A DNA stretch of 64,000 bases from assembly GCA_009731375.1 (NCBI GenBank), contig BJOX01000233.1, forward strand, positions 71,011-135,010, given 5' to 3'. Source of the stretch: Paulinella micropora. Its lineage: Eukaryota > Cercozoa > Imbricatea > Euglyphida. The position numbers were made by a program, and so were the translations under genes. Each line of letters begins with the position of its first letter. Within the stretch, counting starts at the first letter, position 1. A model generated the notes under the pieces. It saw only the letters and a list, made by a program, of their open reading frames with translations. It was not told the DNA's origin and searched no databases. Shown piece after piece: positions 45,419 to 54,357 of this stretch.

Positions 45419-48299
45419 ATGGCGTCCAAGAAAGCTGACAAGACGAAGAAGAAGAAGGAGGGCGGCGAGGGGGAGGACGGCGAAGCGAAAGAAGCGCCAG
45501 TGGTCCTGTCTCTACAGCAGTACGTGAACACGGAGGCGTTGGGCTACATCCGGACGCTGGAGTTGGAAGCCTCGATCATGGCAAACGTCGTGTGCATGTT
45601 GGCAGTCTGCAAGGAGAGCAACACTGTCATCAACTACAAGGCGAGCCTGGTACACCCTGAAGGTCGGATCAGCGGCAAAGGCGCGCTCTGTACTATCAAA
45701 AAGTGGATACAGCGCGTGATCTGCGATGGCAGGCTGGAGATCATCGACATCACTAACGCGGCGTCTACCATCCTGCTGCAGTTGGCTGCTAAGCAAGCAT
45801 CATCCACCTCGTCGTCTTCTGACAGTGATGATGAAGGGTCTTCCATCGTCGTCCCAAAGCTGTTCGCGAAGTTCGCTACAGAGGCTGGCCGCGAGGAGCT
45901 GATTACGAAGTTCTTGGTGCAGACCGGTCGCCCGGACACACCTGCCAACCGAAAGAAGGGCAAGAAGGCGTTCAACGGCGTGATCAACGGCAAGCGCGTG
46001 ATGGACGATGAGGAACTGGATTGCAAATTGATGCGCAAATGGAAGCGGGCCTGTGGCAGATTCGTGAGTCGGTTCAAGACCGTCTCGCCCTTCGACGAGG
46101 TGTGGGCGAAGGTCTGCTCGCTCGAGAACAAGAAAAACAAGGACGGTACCTTCATCTCCTGGGTATGGCAGCGAGAGGAGAGGAAGATCATGACGTGTGT
46201 CTACAACTACATGCAGTCCAAGCCTTTTTGCGAGGGCGGCGTGGAGAGTAAGTTCAACGTGTGCGCCTGTCTACACGACGCGATCGGGGTTTCGAGACCT
46301 GCCGGCTTCCAGGGCGACATCTTTACGCCCGAACGCATTGCGGACATTGCAGCCAAAGTAAAAGAGAAGACTGGCTTCGACATCGTGTTCCACTCGGAGA
46401 AGTGCGACGCGACCGAGGACGACTGGCGCGAGTACTGCGGCCCTCGCAACCTGTCGAAAATCCCCAGCAAGGACGAGAAGTGCATCAGTTATGTGCACAC
46501 GAAGGCAGTGAGAGAAAAGCTNNNNNNNNNNGGTGAGAGAAAAGCTAGTGAGATACGACGGCTTCGTGTTGCAACACCACCCACGCGTCCCTGGCGCTTA
46601 CGTGCGTTATCTGAGCATCCCTGACTACGTGAACGAGACGCTCCGGGGCCAGCCGTTCTACCACAGCAACAGTTCAAGCCAGGCCAGCCTGTGCAACACC
46701 TTGGAGACGAAGGACCATCGCATGTTCCCTTTGCTACAGAAAGGCCGTGGGCATTGCGAGTGGATTTCGTTTCATAACTGTACCTTCAACCTCGATAAAC
46801 TGGAGCTAAAGGAGTGGAAAGAGCTAGACAAGGTCCCTGACACTGAGCATTTCTACGACTGCGAGCTGGACTTAGTCAAGGCGCGACAGATCCTGGCAGG
46901 CGACTTCGAGGGAGAGACGCACACCCCCAAGTGGACCAAGATGTTGAGCTACCAGCTGTCGCCGGAAATGTACGATCTGATGGAGATCATGGTCGGGCGC
47001 ATGCTGTTCCCTCTCAATGTCTACGACCGCTGGCAGGTCTGGCTCCTGTACTACGGCCGCAGCGGGACAGGAAAGGGCGTGGTGATGAAGGTCATCAGGG
47101 CGATGAAGCCGCCTGGGAGGGTGGGATTCATTGCCAAGAACACGGAAAAGGTGTTTGGGCTAGAAGATCTGTGCACCAAGGAGGCAGTGGTCCTCGAGGA
47201 CATGCCCCAGCACATCTCCCACGTGATCGACAAATCCATTTGGCAGAGCATGGTATCAGGAGAAGGCGTCCCCGTGGCCAAGAAACACAAGACAGCGGTG
47301 ACAGATCATGTGTGGAAAGCCCCTGCTGCGGGCGCCTCTAACTTCAAGCCGGATTTCCAGGACTACGAAGGCGAGATCGTGCGGCGGACTGTTATGATCA
47401 AGGCGCCTAACGTCGTGAAAGACGTCAATCCCGAACTGGAGACGATTCTTACGAAGGATGAGCTCCCTTATATCCTGCTTCGCTGTGCCACCAAGTACAG
47501 GAAGATCGCAGCGAAAATGAACGGCCGCGACTTCTGGAAGGAAGTGGCGCCGAAAGAGCTGTGGGAGCTACGGAAGGAGCTAGAAAGCCACGCCAACCCC
47601 ACCGCGCGCTTCTTGAACAGCGGTTCAATGGAGCATGTAGTGGAGCGCAAGGAAGGCCATGCGGTCAAGCTGAGCGAGTTTGAAAAGGCCTTCCTAACTT
47701 TTATGCAAAAAGACTTGGCGAACAAGAAAGCCACGGTGGACGACATCAACGAGTCTACGCTGTTGGCCAATGACTACAAGATACTCCGGACGGCCGCGGA
47801 ACGCCCCAACGTGTGCAACTACTGTTTTACGCACAATACGTACTATCGCCCCAATACAAACTGCAGAGAGGCCCTGTGCGGCGACCGGCGCTGCCACCAC
47901 AAGCCTTCGAAGGAAAGGTGTGGCGACCACTACGACGAGCATGGCACCAGAACACGCTTTGCGGCAGTCATGGGCATCGCGCTGCTGAAGAGGGAAGAAT
48001 TAGACCGGAAGGAGGGCATCGAAGCGTTGGAGGCGCCAGTCGTCGATGTCGAGGGGGATTCCGCGTCCAGTATCCTGTTCGAGCTTCTAACCAAGAAGGC
48101 TGGCTGTGAGCCTGCTACCGTTAGAGATTTGTTTAAGAACTTCCAGGTGGAAGTACACCAAGGGGTCCTGTACGAAAAACACAAGCTTACGGGGCTAGGA
48201 CCCAGGGGCCGCAAGACCCCTTTATCTGACATGCTGAGTTGTGAGGCTGTGACGGGCGACAAGGACCTGGACAGACCAAGCAAGAGACAGAAGACTTGA
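45419..48299 (+). CDS. SF3 helicase (D5-type) replication protein, crossed by a 10-N join
   Basis: Two open pieces (45419-46521 and 46532-48299) flank a 10-N gap whose edges share gtgagagaaaagct, so one gene of about 950 codons is likely. The second piece has an SF3 ATPase: Walker A GRSGTGKG (near 47058), Walker B EAVVLEDMPQ (near 47190), and a motif C/sensor region ASNFKPDF with an Arg pair (IVRRTV). A Cys/His cluster follows (CNYCFTHNTYY, CREALCGDRRCHH). The N-terminal piece is Lys/Glu-rich, then carries LHDAIGVS and KEKTGFDIVF before the helicase; a primase or polymerase-like domain is possible but not proven. It should unwind DNA at viral replication forks as a hexamer. The start is the first ATG after an upstream in-frame GTG. 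Confidence 0.85.
46522..46531. other. 10-N contig join with duplicated edges
   Basis: The same 14 bases end the left side and start the right side, as expected when two overlapping contigs are abutted with a fixed-size gap. Confidence 0.85.
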
Positions 48300-48455
48300 A
48301 TAATCACAAAAATGTATTTTTCCGGTAAACTTTTTTCATGTCCCAAAAAAATTAATAAGACCAAAAAAAAAGGCGCGCGCCTGACAGAGACCACAGAGAA
48401 TTGAACTGTGACACATTTTTTCTTGTGTATACTGTTTTTGACTCGTTAGGCTAAC

Positions 48456-48794
48456 ATGTCAGACACACAAACTACCAAAGTTGACAATAAGCTACTGTTC
48501 GTTGCCGGGTGCCTTCCTGCCCGTTTTTTACTGGCCAAAGTGGCACTTGACGCGGCACCGCCGACCAAAGACAAACTGCGTGTTCTTGCCATGGTCCCGG
48601 CCGTCGTGTGGCTTTCGGAAATTTTGAACAACCAAGAAAAAGGCTTCCTGGGTGGACCAGTTTGGTGGCGAGATAACCGCTTGTGGCACGGGCTGCTTTA
48701 TATGCTATTTGCTTCTACGGGGAGAGGAGAATTACTAGTGACGGACGCCCTGCTGGCTTCGTACTTTGGCTTCCAGCATTTCAGCAGAGAATGA
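48456..48794 (+). CDS. Small membrane protein of NCLDV type
   Basis: 112 codons from the ATG at 48456. There are hydrophobic segments near residues 12-30 and 40-53 and a third near 78-105. The motif GGPVWWRDNRLWHGLLYMLFA (centred near residue 75) resembles a GG-WW-R-HG-Y-LF pattern that I recall from small membrane proteins of several nucleocytoviruses. The function of such proteins is unknown. The RNR gene starts 37 bp after its stop. Confidence 0.5.
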   Translation: MSDTQTTKVDNKLLFVAGCLPARFLLAKVALDAAPPTKDKLRVLAMVPAVVWLSEILNNQEKGFLGGPVWWRDNRLWHGLLYMLFASTGRGELLVTDALLASYFGFQHFSRE

Positions 48795-48831
48795 TTTTTT
48801 TTCTCTTGTGCCAGTATGTAAGCACGGCGAA

Positions 48832-51048
48832 ATGCAGGTCAAAAAAAGAGATGGTTCGTTGGAGCCGGTGTGTTTCGACAAGATCTTGCAGCGCATCGCG
48901 ATCCTTGCGAGTGACCTGCCCGGGGCCAATGCGGTCGAGGTGGCCAAAACCGCTATTGCCGGCCTACGAAATGGCATCTCCACGTCCGAACTGGACGGAC
49001 TCGCGGCCGCAACCTGCGCCAGCCTGGCCTCTTACCACCCCGACTACGCGCTGCTCGGCGGCCGCCTTGAGGCTAGCAATGTCCAAAAACAGTGTTCCCC
49101 CACGTTCCAGGGCGCGGTGGACCGTCTGCGCCTGTCGTTGGTGCCCAGCTTTTCTGTCTTTGTCGACAAGCACGCCGCCGCCCTGAACGCAATGATAAGA
49201 CGGGAACGAGACCTCAATTTTGACTTTTTTGGCATAGCTACGCTCAAGCAAGGCTACCTCCTCAAAGACAGTGACGACAAGATCTGCGAGACGCCGCAAT
49301 ATCTGTATATGCGAATTGCGGTGGCTCTGCACCACGGTCTGGAAGACAGCGGAGACAGAGTCTTGCTCAAGATCCAGGACACTTACAATCTCTTAAGTGC
49401 CGGCCTGTACAGCCATGCTTCACCAACCATGTTCCATGCCGGCCTGCGCCGGAACCAGCAGCTGGCTTCGTGTTTCTTGCTGCCCGTTAGAGAAGACTCG
49501 CTTTCCGGGATCTTCGAGACGGTGAAAGACTGTGCAATTATCTCCAAGCATGCAGGGGGCATTGGGCTGTACGCAGGCAACGTGCGAGCGACAGGATCCA
49601 AGATTTACGGGACGGGGGGCAAAAGCGACGGGATCGTGCCGCTTTGTCGGATTCTGAACGAGACGAGTCGCTACGCCAATCAGTCAGGACGTAGGAAAGG
49701 GGCGTTTGCGGTGTACATGCCCCCTTGGCACAAGGACATCTACGACTTCCTTGCCTTGCGCCAGAATACAGGTGCGGCGGAAACGAGAGCGCGGGATCTG
49801 TTTACTGCGCTTAGTATTCCATCGCTTTTTATGGAACGAGTGCGCGACGACGGTGACTGGACACTGTTTTGTCCGACCGAGGTGCCGGGACTAGACGAGT
49901 GCTGGGGCAAGCTCTGGGAGTCTCGCTACACCCACGCAGAGAAAACACTGCAGGGCCAAAAAGTAAAAGCTCGGCATCTGTGGTCAGCCATTTTGAAAGC
50001 TCAAATCGAAACAGGCACCCCCTACTTGATCTTTCGGGACCACGCCAATGCCAAGAGCAACCAGCAGCATTCCGGTACCATCAAGAACTCGAACCTGTGC
50101 GCGGAGATCATGGAAGTGAGCTCGTCCGAAGAGACTGCCGTCTGCAACCTCGCGTCGCTGTGTCTGCCCCGTTTTGTCACAGAGGACAAAAAACTCGACA
50201 TCAGCCTCCTCCACGCCGTCACGCGTAGTGCGGTAAAAGCACTGGACCGTGTCATTGACCTGAGCACTTACCCCGTCCCCGAGGCTAAAATGTCAAACTT
50301 GGAGCACAGGCCGGTTGGGTTGGGTATCTGTGGACTGGCAGACCTGTTCATGATCATGGGAGTTTCCTTTGAGAGCCCCGAAGCAGCCGTCTTGAATGAG
50401 CGAGTCTCTCGCGAAATCTACTACGCGGCCGTGTCTGCTAGTGTAGAATTGGCCAGAGAAAAGGGGTGCTATCCGGAGTTCGAAGGTAGTCCCGCCTCGC
50501 AAGGCAAGCTGCAGCCGGACCTTTGGGGCGTGGAGCGTTCGACTGACAGATGGGCTAAGCTCAAGGCAGACATAAAGGCTCATGGTTTACGTAATAGTTT
50601 ACTTGTAGCACTAATGCCCACTGCTAGCACGTCTCAGATATTGGGAGTGAACGAGAGTTTTGAACCAATTTTTAGCAATCTTATGGTCAGACGTACTTTG
50701 GCAGGGGAACACACGCTGCTTAATCGATATCTGGTAAGATCACTCGAAAGCAGGGGGCTCTGGACCCCGGCAGTCAGAGCGCAGCTTCTGGCAAACGACG
50801 GGTCAGTCCAGGACATTGCAACCATACCGGACGACATTAAACAAGTGTACAAGACGGTCTGGGAAGTGCCGATGAAGACACAACTGCAATTCTCTGCACT
50901 GCGTGGTCCTTATGTGTGTCAGTTGCAGTCACTCAACGTCTACTTAGCCAACGCGACCGAGCGCAAGCTGTCTTCGTCTCATTTTTTTTGCCTGGGAATC
51001 GGGCTTAAAGACCGGCTGTTATTACCTTCGAACCAAGGCAGTTACTAG
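48832..51048 (+). CDS. Ribonucleoside-diphosphate reductase large subunit (class I R1)
   Basis: 738 codons from the ATG at 48832, where MQVKKRDGSLEPV gives the usual R1 N-terminal ATP-cone start; the frame is open further upstream but has no ATG there. Active-site residues are present: Cys214 (ASCFLL), the thiyl-radical Cys423 with Glu425 (SNLCAEI) and Cys438 (AVCNLAS). The MPTASTSQ substrate-binding motif and NESFEPIFSN follow near residue 595. The enzyme reduces NDPs to dNDPs with an R2 radical subunit, supplying dNTPs for viral DNA synthesis. The C-terminus stops soon after the SLNVYLA/HFFCLGIGLK segment and lacks the usual CxxC-type redox tail. No R2 gene is in the window. Confidence 0.95.
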   Translation: MQVKKRDGSLEPVCFDKILQRIAILASDLPGANAVEVAKTAIAGLRNGISTSELDGLAAATCASLASYHPDYALLGGRLEASNVQKQCSPTFQGAVDRLRLSLVPSFSVFVDKHAAALNAMIRRERDLNFDFFGIATLKQGYLLKDSDDKICETPQYLYMRIAVALHHGLEDSGDRVLLKIQDTYNLLSAGLYSHASPTMFHAGLRRNQQLASCFLLPVREDSLSGIFETVKDCAIISKHAGGIGLYAGNVRATGSKIYGTGGKSDGIVPLCRILNETSRYANQSGRRKGAFAVYMPPWHKDIYDFLALRQNTGAAETRARDLFTALSIPSLFMERVRDDGDWTLFCPTEVPGLDECWGKLWESRYTHAEKTLQGQKVKARHLWSAILKAQIETGTPYLIFRDHANAKSNQQHSGTIKNSNLCAEIMEVSSSEETAVCNLASLCLPRFVTEDKKLDISLLHAVTRSAVKALDRVIDLSTYPVPEAKMSNLEHRPVGLGICGLADLFMIMGVSFESPEAAVLNERVSREIYYAAVSASVELAREKGCYPEFEGSPASQGKLQPDLWGVERSTDRWAKLKADIKAHGLRNSLLVALMPTASTSQILGVNESFEPIFSNLMVRRTLAGEHTLLNRYLVRSLESRGLWTPAVRAQLLANDGSVQDIATIPDDIKQVYKTVWEVPMKTQLQFSALRGPYVCQLQSLNVYLANATERKLSSSHFFCLGIGLKDRLLLPSNQGSY

Positions 51049-51097
51049 TGCCAGACAATCGTGTACTGGTGATGTGTGTGTCATGTGTACAGTTTAA

Positions 51098-51862
51098 TTA
51101 AACTAGGTCTACGGTCAAGTCCATGGCCAAATGGCCGCCCTCGCCGTTCTCTTCGGATAGTGACACGCCAAACGCTTCTTTTTCCGAGAGGTCCTGGTCA
51201 GGGTAGCCCAGGCCCTCGTGTTGCTTGCGAATCTGCAGAACGCGCCACGACAGAGTAACTTTTTCACCATTGCTGCACAAAGCGGTAGCCTGAATCACGG
51301 TTTTGACCACATCTCCCTTTTGCAGCGTGGCGGTGTCGGCCTCGCCCAAGAACCTCGCCCCTGTGACAGTGACGGTCAGGCGGGGAGCCCAGGCTCGATC
51401 CGATTTCTGTGACGTGCGCAGCCGTGTGCAGGGCCGGTAGCAGCACTTGACTTGATCGTCGCTCCGTGCCATCGGGCCGGCCCTCTTCATGGTCGGCACA
51501 ACCTTGTCGCGGTTCTCCACCACGAGCTCGGCCACCCTTTCATCGATTGCACGCAACACCTTGTACGCTTGCAGCACCGCGCCATACTGCTGCGCGTGCT
51601 TGAAATCCAGGTCGATGGTGGTCTTGGCCGACTTGTTACCGTCGTACGTCGAGGGATCCCATGCTAGTTGCATGCAGGGGAGGACCAATGTCACACTTTT
51701 CTTGTCATAACACAGATTCGAAAAGATGCTTCCGTACGCACTCCTTGGTTCAGACAGGTGCAGCTTTTTCGGGTCGGCCGCCGGGTCAAAGGCCTTGACT
51801 TGGTTGTTGTCGGTGACGAGAGACATTTCGATTTTGTGGGCTCTTTTTCGTTTGGCCAGCAC
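51098..51862 (-). CDS. Possible ssDNA-binding protein (DUF5871-like)
   Basis: 254 codons from the ATG at 51862; an internal ATG at 51826 is an alternative start. Residues around 40-80 read YGSIFSNLCYDKKSVTLVLP, then a KTTIDLDFKH strand and a helix (KVLRAIDERVAELV). This order matches my memory of the NCLDV DUF5871 family, thought to bind single-stranded DNA. The C-terminal part has an OB-like strand-rich region with KGDVVKTVIQATALC. Its stop lies 49 bp from the RNR stop (convergent), and it diverges from the clamp gene across a 109-bp promoter region. Assignment is by pattern and context. Confidence 0.45.
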   Translation of the reverse strand: MLAKRKRAHKIEMSLVTDNNQVKAFDPAADPKKLHLSEPRSAYGSIFSNLCYDKKSVTLVLPCMQLAWDPSTYDGNKSAKTTIDLDFKHAQQYGAVLQAYKVLRAIDERVAELVVENRDKVVPTMKRAGPMARSDDQVKCCYRPCTRLRTSQKSDRAWAPRLTVTVTGARFLGEADTATLQKGDVVKTVIQATALCSNGEKVTLSWRVLQIRKQHEGLGYPDQDLSEKEAFGVSLSEENGEGGHLAMDLTVDLV

Positions 51863-51882
51863 GGGTTTTTCTTTTTCAGCTT

Positions 51883-51894
51883 TTGAATCTTAAA
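51883..51894 (+). promoter_or_regulatory. TTGAATCTTAAA motif, divergent promoter of SSB-like and clamp genes
   Basis: A 12-base motif identical to one at 53439-53450, both inside AT-rich divergent intergenic regions of the viral block. It lies 78 bp before the clamp ATG and 21 bp before the SSB-like ATG. A candidate viral promoter element. Confidence 0.45.
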
Positions 51895-51971
51895 TCTCGA
51901 ATCTCGCAATTTAAAAGTTTTAATTAGAAAGGAGGAAAAAAAAGTGGCAAACAGAACAATCGTCTCACAAA

Positions 51972-52940
51972 ATGATGACTCGTTTTCTTTGGAGGTCCAA
52001 GACCCACGGGATTGCTTTCCGCCGGGCGCTCGACTCGCTGTCGCCGCTGTTGCTGGAGGCACGAATTGAGGCCACAGTCGACCGGCTCGTGCTGTGCAGC
52101 GCGGCCGACGGGCTGGTCGGGCAGTTCGTGGTCCCCTTTTCGGGCGCCAATGGTGATTATGTCAACCTGATGTTCCCCAAGTGTGTGTTTAGCGTTGACC
52201 TCAAGGAGATGTCCTGCTGGCTTTCTACTTTCCGCGAGGGCATGGTCTTGGAACTTTCAGTCGCGGTCGACAACAAGCTCTGTGTCAAGTTTTACAACGA
52301 GGCCAAATCGTTCGAGCACTACTCTGACCTGACCTCGCTGCTCGTGTCCCAGGAGGCCGCTTTTCTACCAACGACCGAGTGGACCAATGTCGACCGCCTC
52401 GTTGAAGTGTCTGGCCCCGCCCTTAATGCCGTGATCCGTCATCATTCCAAATCCAATTCGCACTGCCGTCTGTTCGTGGAAGGGGACAGGCTCTGTACCG
52501 AATCCTCCTTGCGAGCAGTGGACGCCAGCCGGCTGGCACGCACTTCGCTCGGCGGCATCGCCCTGCTCGCGGAGGACAAGGACTCGCTGCTGCGCTCGGA
52601 CCTGTCACACCCTCCCACCGAATCCGGCGAGTGTGTCTACGCCCTGGAAGTCCTCAAGAAGATACTCAAATCGTGCGCTTTCCAGGAGAAAAAGACCGGC
52701 CGGGTGCTGGTCGGCGCTGCCCCGAACGTGCTGCACCTTGTCTTCAAGCGGGACGGCGGCCCGTGGCTCAAGTACACCATCCTGGCCGACGCCGAATCGC
52801 CGCCCCCTCTGCCCACTCTGGCGCCGCTCGCCCTGACCACCGACAGCGCCGCCGAGGAGAGTGAACAGCGCAGGGTGGTCAAACGCAAGAAGAAGAACCC
52901 TAAGCGGAAGAGAACAGACGAATCCCAGGCAGGCGCTTAA
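51972..52940 (+). CDS. PCNA-like sliding clamp
   Basis: 322 codons. The N-terminal half follows the PCNA pattern of strand-helix-strand repeats (FRRALDSLSPLLLEARIEATVDRLVL, with CSAADG in place of the usual AMDSSH). The second domain ends with CVYALEVLKKILKSC and, after a strand, LHLVFKRDGGPWLKYTILA, which aligns with the PCNA ending LVVEY...GHLKYYLAP. A Lys/Arg-rich tail (KRKKKNPKRKRT), a likely nuclear signal, is an extension. It should tether DNA polymerase to the template as a ring. The last 41 bp overlap the 3' end of the convergent VLTF-2-like gene. Confidence 0.7.
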   Translation: MMTRFLWRSKTHGIAFRRALDSLSPLLLEARIEATVDRLVLCSAADGLVGQFVVPFSGANGDYVNLMFPKCVFSVDLKEMSCWLSTFREGMVLELSVAVDNKLCVKFYNEAKSFEHYSDLTSLLVSQEAAFLPTTEWTNVDRLVEVSGPALNAVIRHHSKSNSHCRLFVEGDRLCTESSLRAVDASRLARTSLGGIALLAEDKDSLLRSDLSHPPTESGECVYALEVLKKILKSCAFQEKKTGRVLVGAAPNVLHLVFKRDGGPWLKYTILADAESPPPLPTLAPLALTTDSAAEESEQRRVVKRKKKNPKRKRTDESQAGA

Positions 52941-53385
52941 GCCTCCTTAGCGTGTACTTGCGGCCAGCGAGCTTGCTAATAAAATTCTTTTGTGTCTCTT
53001 TTCTGTGCACCGGCACGTACCAATTCACAACCCGTCCCACGGCCCTGAAAGCCGAGATGTCTAACGGCCCTCCGTAGTCCACTAGCTCGTGACGGTCGGG
53101 CGCAGGCTGCACTAGCTGCTTGTGTAGATTGACTCTTAGGAACGAGTGCAGCAGGTCCAGTGAACGCGAACGCAGCGTCTCGGCTATACCATATTCCGCA
53201 AATTTAGCCGCACACCCCATAGAGCAAAAGTGGCCCCAGACGAACAATTCTTCGTCCGCGTGGGCTATNNNNNNNNNNTCTTCGTCCGCGTGTGCTATCG
53301 GCAAGCCATACCACCTGCCGTCGTCCCTTGCACAGCCGTATGAACAGTGCAGACACTTGCCCTTGTACGATTCGGTACCTTCCAT
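52900..53385 (-). CDS. VLTF-2 (A1L)-like late transcription factor
   Basis: About 150 codons on the minus strand, interrupted only by a 10-N join (53269-53278) with near-identical edges. A zinc-binding N-terminus (GKCLHCSYGC, then GLPI), the hallmark FCS segment (WGHFCSMGCAAKFAEYG), and a later PAPDRHELVDYGGPLDISAFR stretch match the MYM/FCS-finger late transcription factors of NCLDVs. It would activate late viral promoters. It lies divergent to the VLTF-3-like gene across about 120 bp and overlaps the clamp gene at its 3' end. Confidence 0.75.
   Translation of the reverse strand: MEGTESYKGKCLHCSYGCARDDGRWYGLPIAHADEXXXXIAHADEELFVWGHFCSMGCAAKFAEYGIAETLRSRSLDLLHSFLRVNLHKQLVQPAPDRHELVDYGGPLDISAFRAVGRVVNWYVPVHRKETQKNFISKLAGRKYTLRRLKRLPGIRLFSSA
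53269..53278. other. 10-N contig join with duplicated edges
   Basis: The 20 bases on either side (cttcgtccgcgtg-gctat) are the same but for one base, so the gap is probably an unmerged overlap. Confidence 0.85.
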
Positions 53386-53438
53386 CTTTTCTGGGCACCC
53401 TTTTAGCCCTTGTTTGATTTTCGCTTTTGTTTCAAATC

Positions 53439-53450
53439 TTGAATCTTAAA
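53439..53450 (+). promoter_or_regulatory. TTGAATCTTAAA motif, divergent promoter of VLTF-2/VLTF-3 genes
   Basis: Identical to 51883-51894. It lies 56 bp before the VLTF-3-like ATG, in an AT-rich intergenic region that also contains TTTATAATCTTTAAATTTTTT. Confidence 0.45.
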
Positions 53451-53505
53451 CGCCGACATTTATAATCTTTAAATTTTTTCTCTGCTGGCCTGCCACTCTT
53501 CATTT

Positions 53506-54354
53506 ATGTCCTGCGACCACAACTGGACGTTCAGCCTCGCGACCACCGGTACGTACTGCTCCAAGTGTGGCCTGGTCAAGACAGAGCACGAGCTGTACAC
53601 TTCACAATGCTGGCTGGTCAATGGGCAGATGGTAAGGGAGCAACACGCTCCCAGACATGTCGGCTACACTCGCCTGAGCCGCTTTCGTCAGATAATACGA
53701 GAGACCTTCAACCTGCGAGGTGTGAATCAATCTGCGTCGTGTGTCAGCCCGGCCTTGTTAGCACAGGCCCGGCGCCTGACCCACAAGTGGAGGGCACAGA
53801 ACCCGACGCCCGCTCGCCTCGCGTACATCTGGCGCAGGGAGAAGCTAGGCCCTCTGACTACCGACCGAGCCAGCCAACTGTGCCACCTGTTAGGCTATGG
53901 CCTGAGCCGGCGCGAACCGAGCAAACAGACGCTGGAGGAGCTGGAACGCCTCTTCAAAAAGGTCGACGCCTGCTGGCCCCGAGTGCTAAAGAAGTTGAGA
54001 GAGAGGTACGCGTGGGCGAGAAGGTGTTTTGTCAATTATCAGACTCTTCTCCGTGCTTTCCTGTTGTTGATGGACGAAGAAGGGCTAGCGGCACAGGTGC
54101 CAGAACTGAAACAGGCCGAGTCGCGCCACCGCCAAAGCGCCATGTTCGCGCTCGTGTGCGAAGAACAGGGCTGGCCTTTCATTGCCTTGGCTGGTTCACT
54201 GAACGGCAGCGGCCTCGCGCGCCCGCTCGCGAGCCATCTTTTGTCTGGCCCCCACGCCAAGAAGAAAAAGAAAAAGAAAAAAAAGAGAAAGATGCTGGCC
54301 GCGGGTGTTGCGGCTATTGCTGAAAAAACAAATCTTGTACCCTATAGTCATTAA
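53506..54354 (+). CDS. VLTF-3 (A2L)-like late transcription factor
   Basis: 282 codons. N-terminal zinc ribbon (Cys3, His5, then YCSKCG with Cys18/Cys21), a YTRLSRFRQII segment, a central helical region, and the family signature RRCFVNYQTLLRAFLLLMDE ending in CEEQGWPFIAL (near residues 170-230). This matches poxvirus A2L-type late transcription factors conserved across Nucleocytoviricota. It should direct late gene expression with the VLTF-2-like factor. A Lys-rich run follows, then a short hydrophobic tail. The next gene starts three bases after the stop. Confidence 0.85.
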   Translation: MSCDHNWTFSLATTGTYCSKCGLVKTEHELYTSQCWLVNGQMVREQHAPRHVGYTRLSRFRQIIRETFNLRGVNQSASCVSPALLAQARRLTHKWRAQNPTPARLAYIWRREKLGPLTTDRASQLCHLLGYGLSRREPSKQTLEELERLFKKVDACWPRVLKKLRERYAWARRCFVNYQTLLRAFLLLMDEEGLAAQVPELKQAESRHRQSAMFALVCEEQGWPFIALAGSLNGSGLARPLASHLLSGPHAKKKKKKKKKRKMLAAGVAAIAEKTNLVPYSH

Positions 54355-54357
54355 AAG

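Noticed and set aside
51972-52940. Herpesvirus UL42-type processivity factor
   Set aside because: The ending LKYTILA and neighbouring NCLDV genes fit a PCNA-like clamp better.
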